Assembly: GCA_963751615.1 (NCBI GenBank)
Contig: CAVVVG010000006.1
Span: 434,001 to 498,000 of the forward strand
Direction of reading: 5' to 3'
Source: Palsa-892 sp963751615
GTDB taxonomy: Bacteria > Pseudomonadota > Alphaproteobacteria > Rhizobiales > Xanthobacteraceae
DNA length: 64,000 nt
In this document: positions 34,562 through 42,734 of the stretch, piece by piece
Numbering within the stretch: position 1 is the stretch's first letter
Layout: each line of letters opens with the position of its first letter
Program-made: the position numbers and the translations under genes
The notes under the pieces: model-generated
What the model was told of the DNA's origin: nothing
Databases searched by the model: none
Seen by the model: only the letters and a program-made list of their open reading frames with translations

Positions 34562-35701
34562 TTAATTTCCGAGCAGATCGCGGCTAATAATCAAACGCAT
34601 CACTTCGTTAGTACCTTCGAGAATTTGATGTACGCGAAGATCGCGCAACACGCGCTCAATCGGAAAATCGCGCAGGAAACCATATCCGCCGTGCATCTGC
34701 AAACAACCGTTCGCGACTTCGAAGCCAACATCGGTAGCTCGGCGTTTCGCCATCGATGCGTAGCAGCGCGCATCCTGGCTTTTTTCCTGAACTTTCATTG
34801 CCGCCTTCCATAACAGCAATCGCGCGGCCTCGAGTTCAGTCGCATAATCGGCGATCCGAAAACGCAATGCCTGAAAGTCCGCAAGCCGCTTGCCAAACTG
34901 TTTCCGCTCACGGATGTATTCGATTGTGCGATCGAAACAGAATTGTGCGCCGCCGAGCGAGCAAGCACCGATGTTGAGCCGTCCACCGTCTAGTCCAGCC
35001 ATAGCGATCTTGAAACCTTCGTCTTCTGATCCGACGCGGTTTGTAACCGGCACACGGCAGTTTTCGAAAATCACCATCGCGGTCGGCTGCGAATGCCAGC
35101 CCAACTTTACTTCCTGCGCGCCAAACGAAAGTCCCGGCGTTCCTTTCTCGACTACGATACACGAGATTCCGAATGGGCCTGGCCCGCCCGTGCGTACTAA
35201 GCAAACATACACGTCAGTTTTGTTCGCACCTGAAATGAAAGCTTTCGTGCCATTCAGCACATAGTGATCGCCATCGCGCTTGGCGGTCATCTTTAGGCTA
35301 GCTGCATCCGAACCGGCGTCAGGTTCGGTGAGACAGTAGCTCGCACAATGCTCCATCGTGCAGAGCTTCGGCAAAAAGCGTCTACGCAACTCGTCGGTAC
35401 CGAATGCGTCGATCATCCAGGCCGCCATATTGTGAATCGAGAGATAGGCTGCGGTGGAAGTGCAACCCTTGGCCAATTCCTCGAAGATGATCGCCCCATC
35501 AAGTCGAGAAAGGCCAGAGCCACCGACGTCCTCGCGGATGGCAATACCACCGAAACCGAGAGCCGCGGCCTTCCGCAGGCTTCCGACAGGAAAAATGTAT
35601 TTTTCGTCCCATTCCTTGGCGTTAGGGGCGAATTCGGTACGCGCAAACTGTCGCGCAACATCCTGAAAAGCACGCTGTTCTTCTGATAGTTCAAAATCCA
35701 T
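34562..35701 (-). CDS. Isobutyryl-CoA dehydrogenase-like acyl-CoA dehydrogenase
   Basis: 379 residues. Acyl-CoA dehydrogenase layout: helical N-domain, beta domain with YCLTEPDAGSDAASLKMTA, and the C-terminal helical domain with QMHGGYGFLRDFPIERVLRD. The catalytic base is the Glu in HQILEGTNEVMRLI near residue 365. It oxidises isobutyryl-CoA to methacrylyl-CoA, using FAD and ETF. First gene of the valine string. A 2-methyl branched-chain or short-chain acyl-CoA specificity cannot be separated by sequence alone, but context favours isobutyryl-CoA. Confidence 0.88.
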   Translation of the reverse strand: MDFELSEEQRAFQDVARQFARTEFAPNAKEWDEKYIFPVGSLRKAAALGFGGIAIREDVGGSGLSRLDGAIIFEELAKGCTSTAAYLSIHNMAAWMIDAFGTDELRRRFLPKLCTMEHCASYCLTEPDAGSDAASLKMTAKRDGDHYVLNGTKAFISGANKTDVYVCLVRTGGPGPFGISCIVVEKGTPGLSFGAQEVKLGWHSQPTAMVIFENCRVPVTNRVGSEDEGFKIAMAGLDGGRLNIGACSLGGAQFCFDRTIEYIRERKQFGKRLADFQALRFRIADYATELEAARLLLWKAAMKVQEKSQDARCYASMAKRRATDVGFEVANGCLQMHGGYGFLRDFPIERVLRDLRVHQILEGTNEVMRLIISRDLLGN

Positions 35702-35839
35702 CCAGCGACCCCTCTCCGAGACCTCAAGGCCGTAGTGCTAACGCAAAGTCACTCTTAGCCGCCGTTTTGCGAATCTGACGCTCGCCTCAAGCCTTTTGAG
35801 ATAGTAGATTGCAGTCTTTCGGAGACAAAGGCCAAGTCC

Positions 35840-36910
35840 ATGGCATCATTTTTGAGCCGAAACCGACCGGTCGACCGCTTCACACCTCTCGATGAACGGA
35901 CCGCGAGCGAGGCAAAGCATCGCCTTCCGATCAAGGTTCGGATGCGCCGCAACCGGAAGGCCGAATGGTCCCGCCGTCTGGTACGGGAGAACGCCCTTAC
36001 AACCGATGATTTGATTTGGCCGCTCTTCATTTGCGAGGGTCAAAAACATCGCGAGCCGGTCAGTTCCATGCCGGGTGTTGAACGGATTTCGGTCGACGAA
36101 GCCGTACGCGAAGCGGAACGCGCGATGAAACTGAAAATCCCTGCGCTCGCCCTGTTTCCGAATACCGATCCTAAAAAACGTGACGAACGCGGCCGCGAAG
36201 CGCTGAACGAAGACAATCTCGTCTGCCGGGCGCTAACCGCAATCAAAAAAGAATTTCCCGATCTGGGGCTTGCTGCCGACGTCGCCCTTGATCCCTATAC
36301 TAGTCACGGGCACGACGGCATTCTGATCGACGGCGAGATCGTGAATGACGAAAGCGTTCACATACTTGCGCACCAGGCCATCGTCCTCGCGCAGGCCGGC
36401 GCTGATGTCGTTGCCCCTTCGGACATGATGGACGGTCGGGTCGGCGTGATCCGCCGTGCGCTCGACAATAAGGGTATGTCTGATATTCAAATTCTCTCTT
36501 ACGCTGCGAAATACGCGTCTGCTTTCTACGGTCCGTTCCGCGATGCCGTCGGCTCCAATGTAACGCTAAAAGGCGACAAGCGAACCTATCAGATGGATTA
36601 TGCGAATGGCGACGAGGCGCTACGGGAAGTGGCGCTTGATATCGAGGAAGGCGCCGACATGGTGATGGTGAAACCCGGTTTACCCTATCTCGACATCGTC
36701 TGGCGCGTGCGCGAAAAATTCGGCATGCCGACCTTCGTCTACCAAGTCTCCGGCGAATACGCTATGATTGAAGGTGCCGCGCGCAACGGCTGGATCGATG
36801 GCGACAAAGCGATAATGGAAACCCTCTTCGCCTTCAAACGCGCTGGCGCGGATGCTATCCTTACTTACTTCGCGCCACGCGCCGCTGAAAAAATCGCTCG
36901 CGAAAGCTGA
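35840..36910 (+). CDS. hemB: Delta-aminolevulinic acid dehydratase
   Basis: 356 residues. It condenses two aminolevulinates to porphobilinogen. Schiff-base lysines lie in TLKGDKRTYQMDYANG (near 250) and MVMVKPGLPYLD. The metal site reads DVALDPYTSHGHDGIL: Asp where zinc enzymes have Cys, so it is the Mg-type common in Rhizobiales. The gene stands alone, divergent from the acyl-CoA dehydrogenase. No iron-control element was identified in the 138 bases upstream. Confidence 0.95.
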   Translation: MASFLSRNRPVDRFTPLDERTASEAKHRLPIKVRMRRNRKAEWSRRLVRENALTTDDLIWPLFICEGQKHREPVSSMPGVERISVDEAVREAERAMKLKIPALALFPNTDPKKRDERGREALNEDNLVCRALTAIKKEFPDLGLAADVALDPYTSHGHDGILIDGEIVNDESVHILAHQAIVLAQAGADVVAPSDMMDGRVGVIRRALDNKGMSDIQILSYAAKYASAFYGPFRDAVGSNVTLKGDKRTYQMDYANGDEALREVALDIEEGADMVMVKPGLPYLDIVWRVREKFGMPTFVYQVSGEYAMIEGAARNGWIDGDKAIMETLFAFKRAGADAILTYFAPRAAEKIARES

Positions 36911-37043
36911 CAACGCCAAAATCATACGAGCGAGACATTAAGCGAGCGCCTTGTTATCTATTCGTATTGATTCATTTTTATAATATAGGCCAAACGCGAA
37001 TTTTCGCCGAGCCACAAGTAAAAGAGGAGTTCGCAAAAGTTTC

Positions 37044-37562
37044 ATGTTCGAGCTTCCACGAGCCGGCTCCAGTGATGTTAGGCCGGCTTTCTACGATCCG
37101 CAAAAAAACCCTGAATTTTTTGAGGGCGTTTTGTCGCGCCGCATTGTCGCCTTTTTCATTGACGCGATCCTGATCTTCGGGCCGATTATCTTGCTCTCGT
37201 TGCTCATTTTTATATTCGGCCTTGTCACGTTCGGCTTTGGATGGCTGTTGTTTGGATTGCTGTCGCCGATATTTGTTATCTGGGCGATCCTTTATATTGG
37301 TTTTACGCTCGGTTCACCGCACTCTGCCACCATCGGCATGCGCATGGTCGATCTCGAACTTCGTACTTGGTACGGAGGTAAGATGTATTTCCTGCTCGGT
37401 GCAGTGCACGCGATTTTCTTCTGGGTTTCTGTGACGGTCCTTACCCCGCTGATTCTGCTGGTCGCGCTTATAAACCCACAGCGTAAATTGTTGCACGACT
37501 TTCTGACGGGAACCGTAATGGTCAATAATGCAGCACGCGCTGCAACATTGAAGCGCACATAA
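37044..37562 (+). CDS. RDD-family membrane protein
   Basis: 172 residues. Three or four membrane helices, with the RDD opening RRIVAFFIDAILIFGPIIL and the late motif NPQRKLLHDFLTGTVMV typical of the family. RDD proteins are of unsettled function; some are Na+(Li+,K+)/H+ antiporters. It lies between hemB and bpt on the same strand, 133 and 101 bases away. Confidence 0.85.
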   Translation: MFELPRAGSSDVRPAFYDPQKNPEFFEGVLSRRIVAFFIDAILIFGPIILLSLLIFIFGLVTFGFGWLLFGLLSPIFVIWAILYIGFTLGSPHSATIGMRMVDLELRTWYGGKMYFLLGAVHAIFFWVSVTVLTPLILLVALINPQRKLLHDFLTGTVMVNNAARAATLKRT

Positions 37563-37663
37563 ATCCGCCTAATAAAAATCGATAATCCTTTGACGAAACG
37601 CACTTCTCGCGCGATGCTGTATCGAAACAGATTCCGGCATAGCCGGGCGGAGCGGAATCGGCC

Positions 37664-38413
37664 GTGACCCAACAACCTCGCGACACCCCCCAATTTTTCC
37701 TGACAAGCCCTTCGCCGTGCCCTTACATTGCAGGCAAACAGGAACGGAAAGTTTTCACGCACCTCGTCGGCGAGCGGGCGCCCGAGATCAACGATATTCT
37801 TACGCAAGGTGGTTTCCGTCGTTCACAATCAATCGCCTATCGGCCAGCCTGCGAGGCCTGCCGTGCATGCATTTCAGTGCGAGTACTGGCACACGAATTT
37901 GAACCGAACCGTGCCTTCCGCCGCGTGATGAACGCGAATGAAGATCTGATCGGCCACGCCCGCACAGCGGCACCTACTGCCGAACAGTATTCTCTCTTCC
38001 GCTCATACCTCGACACCCGCCATGCCGATGGCGGCATGGTCGATATGACCGTGCTCGACTACTCGATGATGGTCGAGGACAGTCACGTGCCAACGAAATT
38101 AATTGAGTACCGCCGCCGTGGACCGGATACTGCCTTCACGGGACGCGGCGAAGGTCCATTGCTCGCGGTCGCACTGACTGATTTGCTGCCCGACGGCCTT
38201 TCGATGGTCTATTCATTTTATAATCCAGAAATACCGGGCCGTTCACTTGGTACCTACCTAATCCTTGATCATATTGTCCGCGCGCGACGGATGGGCTTGC
38301 CGCATGTCTATCTGGGTTATTGGGTCAAAGGTTCGCCTAAGATGGACTACAAGTGCCGTTTTCTGCCGCAGGAGCGGCTTTCACCCGATGGTTGGGAAAG
38401 GGTCGACGACTAG
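37664..38413 (+). CDS. bpt: Aspartate/glutamate leucyltransferase (Bpt)
   Basis: 249 residues from a GTG start. The N-terminal region carries FFLTSPSPCPYIAGKQERKV and the Cys cluster ACEACRACISVRV; the C-terminal acyltransferase half contains SFYNPEIPGRSLGTYLILDH and LGYWVKGSPKMDYKCRFLP. Bpt transfers Leu from tRNA to proteins with N-terminal Asp or Glu, marking them for ClpAP, in the N-degron pathway. It lies convergent with mntH, five bases apart. Confidence 0.92.
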   Translation: MTQQPRDTPQFFLTSPSPCPYIAGKQERKVFTHLVGERAPEINDILTQGGFRRSQSIAYRPACEACRACISVRVLAHEFEPNRAFRRVMNANEDLIGHARTAAPTAEQYSLFRSYLDTRHADGGMVDMTVLDYSMMVEDSHVPTKLIEYRRRGPDTAFTGRGEGPLLAVALTDLLPDGLSMVYSFYNPEIPGRSLGTYLILDHIVRARRMGLPHVYLGYWVKGSPKMDYKCRFLPQERLSPDGWERVDD

Positions 38414-38418
38414 CGCAC

Positions 38419-39776
38419 TCAACCGAGCGCGAGATCGGCGAGAAGCTTTACGTTCAGCGCAATTACTATTGCCGCGGTGAGAATGGCAAGCGCTGTCATC
38501 CAGAACGGCGCCCGCAGAGCCCCCATCTTCCGTTGGTTGGATGTGAACATAATGAGCGGCACGATGGCGAATGGCAATTGCAGGCTTAAGACCACCTGCG
38601 AAAAAATCAACAGTTTTGCGGTACCGCCTTCCCCATAGAGAATTGTAACAATGGCGGCAGGAACGATCGCAATACCACGCGTGATCAGACGCCGCACCCA
38701 GCCCGGTAGGCGAATGTCGAGAAAGCCTTCCATCACGACCTGTCCCGCAAGGGTGGCCGTAACGGTTGAATTAAGTCCACAGCATAATAGCGCGATTCCG
38801 AATAACGTCGGTCCCCATGCTGAACCTAGTAGAGGCTTGATCAGCGAATGGACTTGGTCCAGCTCGGACACATTCGTCTGCCCCGCCCTGTTGAAGGTCG
38901 CAGCCGCCAAAATTAGAATCGCTGCATTAATGCAGAGCGCAAAAGTCAGCGCGATCGTCGAGTTGATCGATGCAAGTTTGATGGCCTCGCGTTTCGCTGA
39001 AATCGCGGAACCGATACGACGCGTTTGCACGACTGCGGAATGTAGGTAAAGATTGTGGGGCATAACGGTTGCACCCAAGAATTCCGAGCGCGAGATAAAG
39101 CATGTCTGGATCCCGGACGATTTCGTATTGTCGGCGCGAAGCCGCGGATGACGGCACCCCAATCGGGATTGGCCAGCGCAATCTGAATGGCAAAACAGAG
39201 CGCTATCACGCCCAGCAGAGTAACAATGAACGCCTCGATCCAGCGGAATCCGAGATTTTGTAGCCAAAGGATGAGAAAAACGTCGCAAGCCGTGATTAAG
39301 ACTCCGATTTCCAGCGGGATTCCGAATAGCAGATTGAGTCCGATCGCGGTGCCAATCACTTCGGCAAGATCCGTAGCGCAAATCGCAAGTTCCGCCAGTG
39401 CCCAAAGCGGCCACGATACCGTGCGTGGAAAGGCATCCCGGCAAGCTTGTGCAAGATCTCGCCCCGCAGCCACCCCAAGTCGTGCACACAGCGCCTGCAA
39501 CAGGTTCGCCATCAAATTTGATAGCAACGCGACTGTGAGAAGCGCGTAACCGAACTTCGATCCACCGGCGAGCGAAGTCGCCCAATTGCCCGGATCCATG
39601 TATCCGACGGCAACGAGATAACCGGGCCCAAGGAACGCTACGAGTTTTCGCCACAGTGAACCTGTCGGGACGGTTGCGATGGTGCCGAAGACCTCCGAGA
39701 GCGATGGACGTCCGTGCTTGTGCCGCCAGCCGGAAGGTGGTGACACCGGGGGCTTCAGGCCCGAACGCTCGTCCAT
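38419..39776 (-). pseudogene. mntH: Mn2+/Fe2+ transporter MntH (Nramp), two frameshifts
   Basis: Nramp transporter broken into three frames. Frame one, from the ATG at 39776 with GAGG six bases before it, covers the DPGN motif (GYMDPGNWATSLAGGSKFGY) and runs to WGAVIRGFAPT. Frame two is only YEIVRDPDMLYLALGILG. Frame three holds the second Nramp hallmark, ATVMPHNLYLHSAVVQTR, and the rest to the stop at 38419. Each step needs removal of one base: near 39125-39135, and in the CCC at 39074-39076. Total excess is two bases, so all motifs survive intact. Either recent inactivation or sequencing indels. If whole, it imports Mn2+ with protons. A palindrome that could bind Mur lies upstream. Confidence 0.85.
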
Positions 39777-39816
39777 TCGATTCCTCGCCAATCAACAATG
39801 GCTTCATGGTACATAG

Positions 39817-39833
39817 TTGCGAATGACTTGCAA
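39817..39833 (-). promoter_or_regulatory. Candidate Mur/MntR-type operator upstream of mntH
   Basis: A 17-base imperfect palindrome TTGCGAATGACTTGCAA lies 41 bases before the mntH ATG. Its arms resemble TTGCAA half-sites described for manganese-responsive Fur (Mur) in alphaproteobacteria. Assignment rests on position and resemblance only. Confidence 0.35.
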
Positions 39834-40047
39834 GAGCAATTTTGACTGAAAGCCTAATATTTTCGGTAGCTTGCGAGGAAAACTAACCTTGAAAAGCCTC
39901 GAACCCGTAAAGAGACAATTCGGCCAAGGCCGTGAAATGATTCCCAATTTCTCACGTTCCGCCAAGGTTGGTCGTATATTGGCGTCGCCAACGGACCTGC
40001 GCTAAAGGTAGCCATCCATCGCAGAGCTGTTGCGCGAGCCACTCGTT

Positions 40048-41466
40048 ATGCTGTTTCACGAGCCGTTGTTCGCGCTTTTTTTGTTTCCGGTTTTCTACGC
40101 GCTCTATGTTCTCGTCAATCAACGCGATGCGTTAAAAAAATGGACGTTGATCCTCGGTAGCGTCGCTTTCTATACTTGGGGCGAACCCCTATTCGTTCCC
40201 GTCGTATTGATATCGGCCGCGCTCGATTACACAATTTCACTCCGGCTGATTTCCGTGCAACGAGAGCCGGTAAAGCGTTCCCTCCTCACGTTCGGCATTC
40301 TTGTCAATCTGAGCATTCTAGTCTTCTACAAATACGCGGATTTTCTGCTTGCCAGCCTGAATATCGTACTTCCATCGTTTCGTGCACAGCCTTTTTCACT
40401 ATTGCATATTGCGCTGCCAATCGGCGTTTCCTTCGTAGTGTTCGAGAAGATCAGCTATCTCGTCGATTGCTATCGCGGTTCCACCATGCCCGCGCGGAAT
40501 TTTTCCAATTATTGTCTGTTTGTGTTCTTATTCCCGAAACTGCTCGCGGGCCCAATCCTCAAATATCATGAAATGGAAACGCAAATTGCCGATCCGGCCA
40601 CGGCAAGCGCAACCGATTTCAAAGAAGGCTTTCTGCGTTTCGCCCGCGGCATGGCGAAGAAGTTGCTAATTGCTGATATTGTTGGCGCTTACGCCAATCT
40701 TACCTTCGGCGCCGATGCAAACACATTAAGCGCGGGACAAGCCTGGCTCGGACTCATTTGCTTCACACTACAAATCTATTTCGATTTTTCGGCCTATTCC
40801 GATATGGCGATCGGACTAGCGCGCATGCTTGGCTTTCAACTCAAGGAAAATTTTGTCATGCCCTATGTGTCATGCTCGCTCACCGAATTCTGGCGGCGCT
40901 GGCACGTTTCACTGACGAGCTGGATCCGCGAATATCTTTATTTTCCACTCGGCGGTAATCACGAAGGAACCGGACGAACGTATCTCAATTTATGGATTTG
41001 CTTTCTTGCTTCTGGCATTTGGCATGGCGCAAGTTGGAATTTCGTGTTGTGGGGCGCCTACAATGGATTATTTCTTACGCTTGACCGTATCTTTTTGATC
41101 AAAGCGCTTGATCGTAGCGGGAAATTAATTTCTATCACGGCAACACTGTTGATCGTCATGGGCGGATGGGTAATTTTCCGCACGACATCAATAGAACATC
41201 TAGACTTCTATTTGAACGCCCTAATTCCGCATGGCCGTGTCCCGGTTTCGCTCGACATGGCCCCCGAGGTTCCGCTGACCATGCTGGTCGGCATAGCCTT
41301 GAGCCTGCTGCCAGCGACGCCCTTGTTTCCGCCGGTGCTGCGCGCTTATGAGACGAATAAAACCGTACGCGCACTGGCCGAATGGGGTCTTGTTGCGCTT
41401 TTTGTGATCGCAAGCGCCCGCGCGCTCGCGGTACCCTTCAAGCCTTTCATCTACTTCCGGTTCTGA
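40048..41466 (+). CDS. MBOAT-family O-acyltransferase (AlgI-like)
   Basis: 472 residues with about ten membrane helices. MBOAT hallmarks are LTEFWRRWHVSLTSWIREYL, YFPLGGNHEGTGRTYLN and the catalytic His in SGIWHGASWNFVLWGAYNG near residue 330. AlgI-like enzymes carry acetyl groups across the inner membrane to a partner that acetylates a polysaccharide. The next gene, one base further, is that partner type. ATG at 40048 chosen; a TTG at 40030 would add six residues. Confidence 0.88.
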   Translation: MLFHEPLFALFLFPVFYALYVLVNQRDALKKWTLILGSVAFYTWGEPLFVPVVLISAALDYTISLRLISVQREPVKRSLLTFGILVNLSILVFYKYADFLLASLNIVLPSFRAQPFSLLHIALPIGVSFVVFEKISYLVDCYRGSTMPARNFSNYCLFVFLFPKLLAGPILKYHEMETQIADPATASATDFKEGFLRFARGMAKKLLIADIVGAYANLTFGADANTLSAGQAWLGLICFTLQIYFDFSAYSDMAIGLARMLGFQLKENFVMPYVSCSLTEFWRRWHVSLTSWIREYLYFPLGGNHEGTGRTYLNLWICFLASGIWHGASWNFVLWGAYNGLFLTLDRIFLIKALDRSGKLISITATLLIVMGGWVIFRTTSIEHLDFYLNALIPHGRVPVSLDMAPEVPLTMLVGIALSLLPATPLFPPVLRAYETNKTVRALAEWGLVALFVIASARALAVPFKPFIYFRF

Positions 41467-41467
41467 C

Positions 41468-42661
41468 ATGAAGACTTGGCAATTTGACGGGAAACGCCTC
41501 GGTTACGTTTTCGTGGCACTTTTACTTGTGCTGCCCACGATCACGATATGGAATCTTGTCGCACGTTCCTTTGTTCCAAAACTTCAGTTGCAGATTGGCT
41601 CGCCTCTTCGAGGCGTGACCGTCTCGCTACCATCCGTAAAATTCAGTCTGCAAACCTTCGACGATGGCAGCTGGCAAAAGTCTGCAGCGACTTCCGTGAG
41701 CGAGGCCTATCCGCTGCGACCACTGTTGATCCGCCTCAACAATCAAATCCGCTACAAATTATTCGGCGCGTACGCTGCGCCCGGCGTAATAAACGGTGAA
41801 AACGGTCAGCTGGTCGAACAAGGCTATCTGACGGAATATTGTGGACGAAATCTTGCGACTTTTGAACAGAACGCACGCGAATGGATTCCAAAGCTCAAGG
41901 AAATTCAAAATTTCTACGAGGCACGCGGCCATATCTTCATTTATCTAACGACGCCATCGAAGGTCGCGCATCTGCCGGAATATTTTGTTCATCGCGTCTC
42001 TTGTGCGAGCACGGAACGCGACCGCAATGAGATGCTACCTACATACGACAGGCTGCTCACCGAGGCTGGTATTCATTTCGTCGATGCGGCTCGCCTCACA
42101 CACCAACTAAAGGGCAAATACGAAATCGAACTGTTTCCTGTTGGCGGGGTGCATTGGAATGCAATCGCTATTGCCAATGCCGCCAATATTTTATTGGAGG
42201 AGATCAATCGTGAAGAGAAGAAAACAGTCGCACCGAAACTTTCATGGACCTACGAAATTAAAAGCGAGGCAAAAGGCCCCGACCGTGATCTTGCGGATTT
42301 GATCAATGTGTTGCGGCCGAACGTCCGATATTCGACGGCGAAAGTAAATTTCGAACAGTCTCGTGTTTGTGGTGACTATCTTGTCTCATCCATGCGTATT
42401 GCCCTGATCGGTGGTAGCTTCATCCACGAACTCGCGCGCACGCTCATCAATGCCGGCTGTCTATCGCGGCTGGAAACCTACGACTATCTCTATAAGTCCC
42501 TGAGCGCAGGTAATGACTACAAAGCGATGAAATACAATCTTAGTCCGGGCGATATTCTTCCATTGCGCAACGCAGACATCGTGATCCTCGAAGAAAACGA
42601 GGCCGCCCTGCCAGCAGCGAGCCACGCCAACGAATTTATTCGCGTGATCCTCGGGCGCTAA
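41468..42661 (+). CDS. AlgJ/AlgX-like SGNH-fold acetyltransferase, membrane anchored
   Basis: 397 residues. One N-terminal membrane segment (YVFVALLLVLPTITIWNLVA), then a periplasmic domain. Visible features of the AlgJ/AlgX group: YLTTPSKVAHLPEYF, and FPVGGVHWNAIAIANAA, which carries the His of the catalytic site; IALIGGSFIHELARTL resembles the Ser-containing block. It would receive acetyl from the MBOAT partner and place it on an exported polysaccharide. No polymerase or export genes are next to it, so the polymer is unknown. Confidence 0.75.
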   Translation: MKTWQFDGKRLGYVFVALLLVLPTITIWNLVARSFVPKLQLQIGSPLRGVTVSLPSVKFSLQTFDDGSWQKSAATSVSEAYPLRPLLIRLNNQIRYKLFGAYAAPGVINGENGQLVEQGYLTEYCGRNLATFEQNAREWIPKLKEIQNFYEARGHIFIYLTTPSKVAHLPEYFVHRVSCASTERDRNEMLPTYDRLLTEAGIHFVDAARLTHQLKGKYEIELFPVGGVHWNAIAIANAANILLEEINREEKKTVAPKLSWTYEIKSEAKGPDRDLADLINVLRPNVRYSTAKVNFEQSRVCGDYLVSSMRIALIGGSFIHELARTLINAGCLSRLETYDYLYKSLSAGNDYKAMKYNLSPGDILPLRNADIVILEENEAALPAASHANEFIRVILGR

Positions 42662-42734
42662 TTTTGCTACTGGATTTTTGGCATTCGGCTGGTGCGACTA
42701 TCGTGTCTTTTAGACTTGCATAATTATTGAGCGC

